A model generated the notes under the pieces. That model was not told where the DNA came from. It saw only the letters and a list, made by a program, of their open reading frames with translations, and made no database searches. Positions 57,097-64,000 of a stretch of DNA of 64,000 nt are shown here, one piece after another (the first letter of the stretch is position 1; each line of letters opens with the position of its first letter). The translations under genes and the position numbers were made by a program. The stretch is from Gracilibacillus timonensis (GTDB lineage Bacteria; Bacillota; Bacilli; Bacillales; Amphibacillaceae): positions 1,550,001 through 1,614,000 of the forward strand of contig NZ_FLKH01000012.1 in NCBI RefSeq assembly GCF_900086715.1, in the 5' to 3' direction.

Positions 57097-57133
57097 AAAG
57101 CAACGTATCATGGCTGGTACGTTGCTTTGTTTG
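57097..57133 (+). terminator. sspI terminator
   Basis: AAAGCAACGTA pairs with TACGTTGCTTT around about 10 nt, then GTTTG. It also faces the ABC permease gene. Confidence 0.85.
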
Positions 57134-57144
57134 ATCGTATACAC

Positions 57145-57876
57145 CTATTTCCTATTCAAAATAAACATAGCACCTCCAAATCCTAAGATACACCATACCA
57201 ATAAATTTAGATAATTTCCCATCGTCGCTTCAAAAGTAGAGGTTGCCAAGGAGGCACGCATCACTTCTGCCATGGAATAAATCGGCAATACTTCATGGAG
57301 AGATTGGAGCCATTCCGGCAATCGATCCATTGGAAAATTCACTGGAGAAAACATCAGTGCTCCAAATATAACTAGCTGGGAAATACCCATGGATGCCGTT
57401 GGTGACAATAAATAAGAAAATCCATACCCTACACCGATGGAGGTTAATGCAATCATCAACAATGCTGGAACTACCGTCCATGAAATATCATATCCCGGAC
57501 TAAACAAAAAATGCGCAACCATCGTGGAAACGACAATTCCCGGTAAGGTAATGAATAGCCAAATGGTCGTATCTGCACTAAGAATGACAGAACGGTTAAC
57601 AGGCCAGGTCCGCATAAATTCCATATACCCATCTGATTTTGCACCACCCACCTGTTGAGGTAAAATCACCATCCCTGCCGTAATCAAAATAATCGTCGGT
57701 GCACCGGTAGCCAAAAATAGGATCGTCTCCGTACTTGGACTTGGGATCAGATAGGTGAATCCAATGACAATTCCTATCGATATCAGAATTTGCAGCAATG
57801 CCATAAAAATAAAATATCCGGCATTTCTAATAAACTGCATCTGAAACACATACTTATAATGGCTGAGAATATTCAT
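57145..57876 (-). CDS. ABC-2 type transporter permease
   Basis: A 243-residue integral membrane protein with about six helices (for example GYFIFMALLQILISIGIVIGFTYLI and SIGVGYGFSYLLSPTASMGISQLVIFGALMF). The end helix, LLVWCILGFGGAMFILNRK, is typical of ABC-2 exporters. It overlaps the ATPase gene stop by one base (TAATG). Substrate unknown; possible roles are antimicrobial peptide or drug export. Confidence 0.85.
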   Translation of the reverse strand: MNILSHYKYVFQMQFIRNAGYFIFMALLQILISIGIVIGFTYLIPSPSTETILFLATGAPTIILITAGMVILPQQVGGAKSDGYMEFMRTWPVNRSVILSADTTIWLFITLPGIVVSTMVAHFLFSPGYDISWTVVPALLMIALTSIGVGYGFSYLLSPTASMGISQLVIFGALMFSPVNFPMDRLPEWLQSLHEVLPIYSMAEVMRASLATSTFEATMGNYLNLLVWCILGFGGAMFILNRK

Positions 57877-58811
57877 TACGAAACCGCCTCCTTGTTAGAG
57901 GTTAACTTAATATAGACATCCTCAATGGTGGTTGGAGACAAGGTATAGTCCATAACAATACCTTTATCTGCCTGATTCTTTGCCCACTCTATGGTGGCTA
58001 ATACTTCCGACGAATTTAAAGAAAAAATAAGACGGGAGCCATTTTGTCGTGGTGATAGTACCCAATCTGGAAGCTCTATATGCTTTAATTCTTTACCTAG
58101 ACTAAGCTCCATACGCATCTTGTCTTCCACTAAGCTTTTTATTTCCGTTGGATCTCCTTGGGTCAATATCTTTCCCTTATCCATAATCGCCACACGATTA
58201 ACGGCCTTTTCCGCTTCCAAGACATTGTGTGTTACCAAAATTACGGAAGTTCCATTCTGAGTCAAATCCCGTATGACCTGCCAAAGATAACCTCTGCGAA
58301 CTGGATCCACATCATTGGTAGGCTCATCAAGAACAACTAATTCACCCGGGGTAACCACCGCCATGCAAAAGGCTGTTAGACGACGTATGCCACCTGAGAG
58401 CTTTTCACCTTCTGTATTCGCCCACTCTTGGATATCCAACACCTCAAAAAGCTGTTCTACTCGCTTTGGGTCAAACTTTTTCCCTGCTCGAATTTTCCCC
58501 ATCAACGTAACTGCCTGTTTTGGCGTTAAAAGGCCCAATGGTACTTGGGACTGTGGCTGCACGGAACATAAAGATCGTGCCCTGGCAGGTGAAGCCGTAA
58601 CCGATTTACCTAGCAGCTCTATATTTCCTTCTTCTGGTGTTAGAAGTCCTGTTATTTGATTAACTAATGTTGTTTTACCCGCGCCATTATGACCGAGAAG
58701 TCCAAATATTTCCCCTTCCTTAATCTGAAATGTAAGATGATCATTAGCTACATTTTCAGATTTACCTTTACCACGAAAGACCTTCGTAACCCCTTTTACA
58801 TCAAGTATCAT
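57876..58811 (-). CDS. ABC transporter ATP-binding protein
   Basis: The 311-residue ATPase has Walker A GLLGHNGAGKTTLVNQI (about 36-52), signature EKLSGGIRRLTAF (about 138), Walker B ELVVLDEPTNDVDP (about 158) and the H-loop VTHN. A C-terminal extension (about 225-311) is like those of drug or bacteriocin self-protection exporters. It overlaps the MerR gene by 11 bases and the permease by one. Confidence 0.93.
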   Translation of the reverse strand: MILDVKGVTKVFRGKGKSENVANDHLTFQIKEGEIFGLLGHNGAGKTTLVNQITGLLTPEEGNIELLGKSVTASPARARSLCSVQPQSQVPLGLLTPKQAVTLMGKIRAGKKFDPKRVEQLFEVLDIQEWANTEGEKLSGGIRRLTAFCMAVVTPGELVVLDEPTNDVDPVRRGYLWQVIRDLTQNGTSVILVTHNVLEAEKAVNRVAIMDKGKILTQGDPTEIKSLVEDKMRMELSLGKELKHIELPDWVLSPRQNGSRLIFSLNSSEVLATIEWAKNQADKGIVMDYTLSPTTIEDVYIKLTSNKEAVS

Positions 58812-59547
58812 TCTTTAATTCCTCCTCCTTTGCCATAAAGACACGTTCAATGAATTGAATAACTTCTTTGTTCATGGGATAAAAAACAATGCCTTCTTTT
58901 AAGTTTTGCAGTGCCCCCCACATATCTAGAAGTAACTCTTCATCATTCCCAAACATACTCTCTACCTGATTTGACCAATCCTCTACCAGCCGCTGTGCTT
59001 TTTCTGAAGCCGGGTCAAGATCCAAGTTATCTTTCATATCATGGATAACATTTATCCACTTTTTGATATCTTCTTCACTCATATTCTTCACATTCATATC
59101 CATAACTCTTTTCATTTCTTGGCTATTTAAATAATCTGCATAAGGATTTAATGTTTCTTCTGGATGCTGTTGATACATTTTAATAATGCTAAAAATGATC
59201 TGCCAATTAATTTCTCCCTCTATTTCAATTGCATACGAAACACCCAGCAATGATTTTTCTAGTGTCTCCAAGCGTTCTTGTTCTTTTTTTATCAACTCAA
59301 GCTGCTGTTGAATCGATTCCTGCCAGGTCGAAGTGGAATCTTCCAGAATTTCTTTTATTTGTTCGAGTGAAAAGCCCATATATTTTAATGCCAAAACACG
59401 CTCTAAACGCATGACATCATCCTCACTGTATAAGCGATATCCTCCCTCCGTCTTTGATGTAGGTTCGATTAACCCAATTTCACCATAATAATCCAATGTT
59501 CTTACCGTCACTCCCGAATTCTTTGATAACTTTCCAATGGTATACAT
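58801..59547 (-). CDS. MerR-family transcriptional regulator
   Basis: The 248-residue protein has an N-terminal MerR helix-turn-helix and wings (MYTIGKLSKNSGVTVRTLDYYGEIGLIEP, GGYRLYSEDDVMRLERVLALKYMGFSLEQIKEIL). A coiled-coil dimerisation helix (about 90-110) and a C-terminal TipAS-like helical domain (about 125-248) follow, the latter suggesting small-molecule binding. It heads an operon with the ABC exporter and has a matching promoter at 59574-59604. The inducer is not known. Confidence 0.92.
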   Translation of the reverse strand: MYTIGKLSKNSGVTVRTLDYYGEIGLIEPTSKTEGGYRLYSEDDVMRLERVLALKYMGFSLEQIKEILEDSTSTWQESIQQQLELIKKEQERLETLEKSLLGVSYAIEIEGEINWQIIFSIIKMYQQHPEETLNPYADYLNSQEMKRVMDMNVKNMSEEDIKKWINVIHDMKDNLDLDPASEKAQRLVEDWSNQVESMFGNDEELLLDMWGALQNLKEGIVFYPMNKEVIQFIERVFMAKEEELKNDT

Positions 59548-59573
59548 CGCTTCACCTCACCTTTACTTTCTTA

Positions 59574-59604
59574 AGTATAAAGCAACACGTAACGTGCTGC
59601 TCAA
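59574..59604 (-). promoter_or_regulatory. MerR-type promoter and operator
   Basis: On the minus strand -35 TTGAGC (59599-59604) and -10 TATACT (59574-59579) are separated by a 19-bp spacer that contains the dyad AGCAGCACG-TTA-CGTGTTGCT. The long spacer with a dyad is the hallmark of promoters twisted open by MerR regulators, and it precedes the merR gene itself. Confidence 0.8.
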
Positions 59605-59664
59605 GAGAAAAATGAAAAAAATTTATATAAAGATGGAACACTTTGCTTTGGACGTGCCATTTAT

Positions 59665-59890
59665 GAACGAAAAGCGGAAAGCGCCCTCTTAAAAATGTAG
59701 AGATTGGAGAGACGCAACTGAGATAAAGGAAACACGGCGACGTGAGGAGTCGATGTTGACTTTCACCCGCAGGGCATAAGTGCGACTTTAGCTCTGTCTG
59801 CGCCTGTTGGCTTGCCAGTCGCTAAGTCTTCTTTATCGTAGGGCGTGTCGTGAAATCTCTAAAGTTTGGCGCTTGGAGCTGGACACGGCT
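59665..59890. repeat. Bacillaceae-type intergenic repeat
   Basis: GAACGAAAAGCGGAAAGCGC at the left and TTGGCGCTTGGAGCTGGACA at the right bound a region with imperfect inverted ends (AAGCGCCCTCTT / AAAGTTTGGCGCTT). Part of it recurs at 51605-51670. It belongs to a type that is widespread in Bacillus-like genomes. No gene is present. Confidence 0.65.
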
Positions 59891-60028
59891 GTTCCTGAAT
59901 AAGAATTTATTCATGCAAAATGATATACTTTCCTATCTTACAAGAAAAGCATTGATAATCATTGCCTTTCCTGATAAAAAAGGGTATATTTAACATAGTT
60001 AGTTTGATTTTAAAAGGGGTTATCCACG

Positions 60029-60691
60029 ATGAACATAGACGCATATAATCACCTGATCCAAACACAGGCAATGACAAATATACAAAATCCGACTTCGACC
60101 AGTCCGGTTAGCTCTCCATTTGGACAAACAATCCGGAAAATATTGCAATCTAATACAGCTATGTCTCCTCTCCGTCAACCACAACTGAGCAGTACATACT
60201 TAACGAATGACCAGCTCGCTACAGGTATGTCCATCCGGAGTCAGCTTGGTGATACAGCTGTTATGCCAAAAATAACGGTACAAAACAGTAACCCAGCGCC
60301 CGTTTCTAATGCTAATAATGATATATCCACCATTGTGGAGCAGGTGGCTAACCAGTTTAATCTAGACGCCAAATTGATCGATGCCGTTATTCAAACGGAA
60401 TCTAATTATAATCCTAATGCCGTCAGCCATGCCGGTGCACAAGGGCTCATGCAATTAATGCCTGGTACGGCTCAAGGTTTGGGTGTCACTAACCCTTTTA
60501 ACCCTGTCGATAATATTACAGGTGGTGCGAAATATCTAAAACAAATGCTGGATCGTTATCAAGGCAATAAGACACTAGCCTTAGCTGCATACAACGCTGG
60601 TCCGGGTAATGTAGATAAATACAACGGCATTCCACCATTCAGCGAAACTCAGAATTATGTCAAAAAAGTACTAGGAACCTACCTGGGATAA
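60029..60691 (+). CDS. Lytic transglycosylase (SLT domain) without an export signal
   Basis: The C-terminal half (about 105-220) is an SLT lysozyme-like domain: IETESNYNPNAVSHAGAQ-type start with the catalytic Glu, GLMQLMPGTAQGLGV and AAYNAGPGNVDKYNGIPPFSE. It would cleave the MurNAc-GlcNAc bond of peptidoglycan. The N-terminal 100 residues are low-complexity (Ser, Thr, Gln, Asn) with no signal peptide or membrane segment, so export must be non-classical or phage-linked. ATG 60029 follows AAAAGGGG. Length 220 residues, like B. subtilis YjbJ. Confidence 0.85.
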   Translation: MNIDAYNHLIQTQAMTNIQNPTSTSPVSSPFGQTIRKILQSNTAMSPLRQPQLSSTYLTNDQLATGMSIRSQLGDTAVMPKITVQNSNPAPVSNANNDISTIVEQVANQFNLDAKLIDAVIQTESNYNPNAVSHAGAQGLMQLMPGTAQGLGVTNPFNPVDNITGGAKYLKQMLDRYQGNKTLALAAYNAGPGNVDKYNGIPPFSETQNYVKKVLGTYLG

Positions 60692-60718
60692 CCTGCAAAC
60701 TTGTAGTAGCCATAGCTA

Positions 60719-60751
60719 GCCCTCTCTATCAAGAGCGAGGGTCTTTTTTAT
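60719..60751 (+). terminator. Terminator of the lytic transglycosylase gene
   Basis: CCCTC pairs with GAGGG across a 12-nt loop and is followed by TCTTTTTTATA. Confidence 0.75.
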
Positions 60752-60789
60752 ATCTGGAGACGGAAGTATATCCATATGGCCTCGATTGA

Positions 60790-61100
60790 TGACGTCCGTT
60801 TTGACTGTTTCTCCTCAGATTTTGGTCGTCATTTTTCGAATGACGGCCATTTTGGCGACTTCTCCTCAGATTTTGGACGTCATTTTCCGAATGACGACCA
60901 TTTTGGCGACTTCTCCTCAGATTTTGGCCGTCATTTTCCGAATGACGACCATTTTGACTGTTTCTCCTCAGATTTTGGACGTCATTTTCCGAATGACGTC
61001 CATTTTGACTGTTTCTCCTCGGATTTTGGTCGTCATTTTCAGTATGACGAGCATTTCGGCGGCTTCCCCCCTGGAATTTTGGTCGTCATTTCTATATGAC
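60790..61100. repeat. 51-bp tandem repeat array, about six units
   Basis: CTCCTCAGATTTTGG or a near match recurs at 60811, 60862, 60913, 60964 and 61015 (each 51 bp apart), with a degenerate sixth at about 61066. Every unit holds an inverted repeat such as GACGTCATT-TTCCG-AATGACGTC. Because 51 is a multiple of 3, several frames stay open, producing artificial open reading frames with 17-residue repeats. No promoter or start with a binding site supports translation. It lies between the transglycosylase and the padR promoter. Confidence 0.85.
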
Positions 61101-61141
61101 AAACACCTAATAAACTTCACAACCTTTTTAAAGTCCCACCC

Positions 61142-61170
61142 TTGCATTACGATGTAGTAAGATTTATAAT
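61142..61170 (+). promoter_or_regulatory. Sigma-A promoter of the padR operon
   Basis: -35 TTGCAT (61142-61147) and -10 TATAAT (61165-61170) with a 17-bp spacer; the padR start is 33 bp downstream. Confidence 0.8.
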
Positions 61171-61202
61171 GAAAAAAATCAAAAGAAATGAGGTGTAACA
61201 AA

Positions 61203-61532
61203 ATGGATAAGGAAATGATGAAGGGTAGTATTGATATGCTGTTACTATCCCTGCTGACCAATCAAGACTTATATGGCTATGAAATGACTCAAAAGCTGCA
61301 TGAATTTAGCGAGGAAAGCTACTTGATGAGTGAAGGGACCCTATACCCCGCATTAAAACGCATCGAACGAAAAGAATGGGTGACATCTTACTGGAGTCAG
61401 CATGGCAGTACCCGACGCAAATATTATCATTTAAGCGACAAAGGGGAAAAAGAACTCGAACGAAAACGACAAGAATGGCAATCGTTAAATAACTTGCTCG
61501 ACCGCATCAACGAAGGTGCGTCCTATGAGTAA
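61203..61532 (+). CDS. PadR-family transcriptional regulator
   Basis: The 109-residue winged-helix repressor reads MDKEMMKGSIDMLLLSLLTNQDLYGYEM and GTLYPALKRIERKEWVTSYW, typical of small PadR proteins, with a short C-terminal helix for dimerisation. Such proteins repress drug exporters or membrane-stress genes and respond to small molecules. ATG 61203 follows GAGGTG by seven bases; the frame opens upstream at 61188. It overlaps the next gene by eight bases. Confidence 0.92.
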   Translation: MDKEMMKGSIDMLLLSLLTNQDLYGYEMTQKLHEFSEESYLMSEGTLYPALKRIERKEWVTSYWSQHGSTRRKYYHLSDKGEKELERKRQEWQSLNNLLDRINEGASYE

Positions 61533-62382
61533 GGAATTAGAAACCTACGTAGAACGAATTGTCGCTCACACAGATTGCAATAAAGCCGATCGCGACGATT
61601 TATATGAGGAAATGCTGATTCATTTAACGATCTTGCGTGATGAGCACCGAGAACAAGGTAAAGGCTTAAAGGAGGCTAATCAGATGGCAATGAAATCCTT
61701 TGGTAAAGAAGCAGATTTAGGTGATCAATTCCAGCAGGCAATGTTCCCCTATCGAAAAGAACTGCTTTTACTATTGGCACTGCTAGGATTTATCTTCACC
61801 ATTGGTCAATTCCTGTATATGATGATGGCGGAACAGGTAGTGCTGCTTTATTCATTAACCGGGATCATTGGTCACTCCGCTGTCTTGTTTTTCGCTTTGA
61901 ATAAGGAATTTCCAGTTAACCGAAAGCTGTGGCTGGGATTAGCACTCTTATTGAATTTCCTGCTGTTACTTTGGAATGGGAGTCTCTTATCTGGAAACAA
62001 TGGCGTGTTGTTTGTCGCCTATTTGCTAATATTGATTCTAAATGTATTCCTGCTTTACCGAACCGTACTCACTTATCCGACCAACACCAGCAACAAAAAA
62101 ACAAGGCGCGTGATTCATGCGGTCAATATCACATTAGGCATCCTAACCATACTCCCCGCCGCCTATATCTATGCCATGGCGATCGGCTTTGGCGCACCGC
62201 AGACTATGTTTTTTTATCTTTTGGGACCGATAATCGGTTGGATCATACTCTATAGTGCACAAGTATTACTAGCTCGACGCTATCCCAAGACCTCTTTAGG
62301 AAGTTTAGTATTATCGCTCGGAATGCTCAGCGCTATTCTATGGCTGCCATTTTTACTTGCTTCCCTATCATTCGACGCCTAA
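61525..62382 (+). CDS. Polytopic membrane protein with permease-prefix domain
   Basis: The product of 285 residues begins with a soluble helical permease-prefix region (LETYVERIVAHTDCNKADRDDLYEEMLIHL..., about 1-75). About seven membrane helices follow (for example KELLLLLALLGFIFTIGQFLYMMMA and WIILYSAQVLLARRYPK). Proteins of this type accompany PadR regulators in Firmicutes. Function unknown. The start ATG at 61525 is embedded in the padR 3' end (ATGAGTAA), giving translational coupling. Confidence 0.8.
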   Translation: MSKELETYVERIVAHTDCNKADRDDLYEEMLIHLTILRDEHREQGKGLKEANQMAMKSFGKEADLGDQFQQAMFPYRKELLLLLALLGFIFTIGQFLYMMMAEQVVLLYSLTGIIGHSAVLFFALNKEFPVNRKLWLGLALLLNFLLLLWNGSLLSGNNGVLFVAYLLILILNVFLLYRTVLTYPTNTSNKKTRRVIHAVNITLGILTILPAAYIYAMAIGFGAPQTMFFYLLGPIIGWIILYSAQVLLARRYPKTSLGSLVLSLGMLSAILWLPFLLASLSFDA

Positions 62383-62412
62383 GATCGCTTTGCAACAAAG
62401 GAGGACGACCAG

Positions 62413-63465
62413 ATGAAGAAAAAGGGATTGCTCATTACCTTTAGTATCATTCTCGTGATAACGGCAGGATTGATTGTTACGGGTATCTTATACAATGCTC
62501 AAATCAATGCTCAACCTAGTTTTACCGGAGAATATGATATAAATCACAACCAGCCGTTGTACGTCATGAAAGCAGATGAGACGGAAACCCTTTATTTACA
62601 AGGAGAAAATGGCGGCGTTCATAAACTCTATGAAGCGGACGAAAATCTAAAAATAATGAGTCCCATTTTCACAGGTGAATCAGAGGTTTCATTTATACTA
62701 ACGAATGGACCGCCAGAGGCCCCGCCAGGAGAACAAGAATTTCAATTGGTGCACAGTAATGTACTGACCTATGACGTAGAAGAAGAAGAGCTGACGACAA
62801 ACCTTGAGGCAAGGGGTTATATAACCAACCTGCTCTATGATCAAGCGGAGCAACACATGATAGTAAGCGGGGTGCATGTCAGTACAGAGGGAGAACCAGA
62901 ACCAGGCTTTATCTCTTTTGCTTCTGCCCTCTACACACTAACAAAAGATGGCAACTTTGAAAAGATACATGACTTTGACGCCTATGAACCAGGATCCCTT
63001 CAGATAACCGAAAATGGCGAGAAACTTTATATGATTTTACCGGATGATTTTGAAGATGTATCACCAGACTCGATGTTCGAAGCTACTGAAAGAATCTATG
63101 AAATGGCGATCGATCAGCCTAAGGAAATGACCGTCGTTTCCCAACCAGATAATCAAGTGCCTATCAGTGAATTTGTGTTGCTAGAACAGGAGAACAAGCT
63201 GCTGTATCAAACCATTATAAACTTTAATGAAGGGGAAAACTATTTATACGATTATGTTTGGTTTGACTTAACGAATCAGGAAGAAGGCGAAAGGCTGCAT
63301 ATCGATGAAGCCAGCGAAAACGCCAAGACAAACGAAAACTGGCTCTATTATACCAAAACAACCGATAAAGCAGACCAAACGAAGGTGTATAAGTTGTATC
63401 GCTACGATTTACTTCGGGATACGGGCGAAGAGGAAATCGAGCTGCGGGTAGAACCGGAAGAGTAA
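62413..63465 (+). CDS. Membrane-anchored extracytoplasmic protein of unknown function
   Basis: The 350-residue protein has an uncleaved-looking N-terminal membrane segment (KKGLLITFSIILVITAGLIV, about 3-23) and an acidic extracellular part with repeated strand-rich stretches, such as TLYLQGENGGVHKLYEAD and YTLTKDGNFEKIHDFDAYEPGSL. These could form a beta-propeller. It is the third gene of the PadR operon, 30 bp after the second. No known family is recognised; it may be an envelope-stress sensor or accessory protein. Confidence 0.7.
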   Translation: MKKKGLLITFSIILVITAGLIVTGILYNAQINAQPSFTGEYDINHNQPLYVMKADETETLYLQGENGGVHKLYEADENLKIMSPIFTGESEVSFILTNGPPEAPPGEQEFQLVHSNVLTYDVEEEELTTNLEARGYITNLLYDQAEQHMIVSGVHVSTEGEPEPGFISFASALYTLTKDGNFEKIHDFDAYEPGSLQITENGEKLYMILPDDFEDVSPDSMFEATERIYEMAIDQPKEMTVVSQPDNQVPISEFVLLEQENKLLYQTIINFNEGENYLYDYVWFDLTNQEEGERLHIDEASENAKTNENWLYYTKTTDKADQTKVYKLYRYDLLRDTGEEEIELRVEPEE

Positions 63466-63501
63466 AAGGCAAGACTTTTTAAAAAGGAAATATCGTTCCA
63501 T

Positions 63502-63539
63502 TAAAAGACGCACCAACTTATAAAAGTTGGTACGTCTTT
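63502..63539. terminator. Bidirectional terminator after the PadR operon
   Basis: AAAAGACGCACCAACTT pairs with AAGTTGGTACGTCTTTT across about 4 nt. It serves both the operon and the convergent M42 peptidase gene. Confidence 0.88.
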
Positions 63540-63545
63540 TCGCCA

Positions 63546-64000
63546 TTATGCAAAGGTAAGTTGTTTCACTGTTTTACTATCCAATTGTTTGATCACTTCC
63601 ACAATTAATTGTACAGCATGTTCGAAATCATCTTGGTGCAGTATTGCTGCGTGCGTATGGATATAGCGCGTAGCTACGGTGATCGACAAGGCCGGTACCC
63701 CATTAGCTGTTAAATGAATCGAACCTGAATCTGTACCTCCGCCTGGCATGGTCGTGTATTGGTAAGGGATATCGTGCTGATCGGCTGTATCAACAACCAG
63801 ATCCCTTAAACCTTTATGAGATACCATGCTTGCATCGTATAAAACAATTTGTGGGCCCTCTCCGATTTTACTATCTGCATCCTTATCGGATACGCCTGGT
63901 GTGTCACCAGCAATTCCTACATCCACCCCAAAAGCAATATCTGGTTCAATCGTATAAGCAGACGTCTTCGCCCCGCGCAATCCGACTTCTTCTTGAACCG
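63546..64000 (-). CDS. ysdC: M42 family aminopeptidase, 3' part (YsdC-like)
   Basis: Only the last 151 residues are in the window; the gene runs off the right edge. The visible part starts [20 protein letters not shown], whose paired glutamates hold the catalytic base and a metal ligand. It continues with [41 protein letters not shown] and [22 protein letters not shown] with the zinc-binding His, all typical of M42/frv-type metal-dependent aminopeptidases. In B. subtilis ysdC lies close to sspI, which fits. Confidence 0.93.
   Translation of the reverse strand, partial: VQEEVGLRGAKTSAYTIEPDIAFGVDVGIAGDTPGVSDKDADSKIGEGPQIVLYDASMVSHKGLRDLVVDTADQHDIPYQYTTMPGGGTDSGSIHLTANGVPALSITVATRYIHTHAAILHQDDFEHAVQLIVEVIKQLDSKTVKQLTFA

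Noticed and set aside
60776-61099. Plus-strand frame encoding 17-residue repeats (SSDFGRHFPNDDHF type)
   Set aside because: The frame stays open only because the DNA repeat is 51 bp long; other frames are open too, and no ribosome-binding site is present.
60790-61100. CRISPR array
   Set aside because: Units are contiguous 51-bp copies with no unique spacers and no cas genes nearby.

Overview
The window is chromosomal DNA from a low-GC, endospore-forming Gram-positive bacterium of the family Bacillaceae. The evidence is the Bacillus subtilis-like gene order (hemACDBL, engB-lonA-clpX-tig, rph-ysnA-ysnB, gerM, racE, gerE, sdhCAB, uvrC, trxA, mutS2-polX-cvpA-zapA, rnhC, pheST, ysgA, sspI, ysdC) together with sporulation and germination genes (gerE, gerM, sspI). 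Acidic proteins and genes for a sulfolipid suggest a halophilic or halotolerant genus of the Gracilibacillus/Virgibacillus type, but nothing here fixes the genus. Most genes lie on the minus strand.

Layout. 1-1361: no convincing gene; a very large imperfect palindrome built from two inverted copies of a dispersed repeat. 1362-7042: heme pathway to uroporphyrinogen III (hemL, hemB, hemD, hemC, hemA), without hemX. 7361-15377: small membrane protein, engB, lonA, clpX, tig, a ysoA-like TPR protein. 15535-18365: accessory cluster of a GtrA-type protein, an SqdX-like glycosyltransferase and SqdB, an apparent sulfoquinovosyl-lipid pathway. 18544-21249: AI-2E family permease, a decayed lipoprotein gene, tRNA-Gly and tRNA-Arg, an orphan phage-type holin. 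21360-26418: ysnB, rdgB, rph, gerM, racE, ysmB. 26579-30130: less familiar genes (alpha/beta hydrolase, unknown protein, racemase-like protein, small membrane protein, zinc-ribbon protein) around gerE, with a relic of the GerE DNA-binding helix beyond its terminator. 30294-44842: TSUP permease, sdhCAB, yslB, uvrC, trxA, DUF350 protein, mutS2, polX, cvpA, zapA, rnhC. 44953-51319: sugar-uptake locus (GH2 glycosidase, two permeases, binding lipoprotein, ArsR-like regulator) with a palindromic operator. 52143-57089: pheST with a Phe T-box leader, ysgA, sspI. 57145-59547: MerR-controlled ABC exporter with a textbook 19-bp-spacer promoter. 60029-64000: lytic transglycosylase, a 51-bp tandem repeat array, a PadR-led three-gene operon, and the 3' end of an M42 aminopeptidase gene.

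The core genes serve heme synthesis, protein quality control, DNA repair, respiration and translation. What stands out is the intergenic DNA. At least three families of short dispersed repeats occur several times: a MITE-like element of about 185 bp with 15-bp terminal inverted repeats, a repeat of about 100 bp that also forms the outer arms of the palindrome at 231-875, and a family ending in GTTCAAAAAG/CTTTTTGAAC. They occupy many of the places where B. subtilis carries genes that are missing here (hemX, lonB, the leu/ilv operon, lysC, the lcfA-etfA cluster). Functions are inferred from protein motifs and gene order by reading alone; no database search was run.
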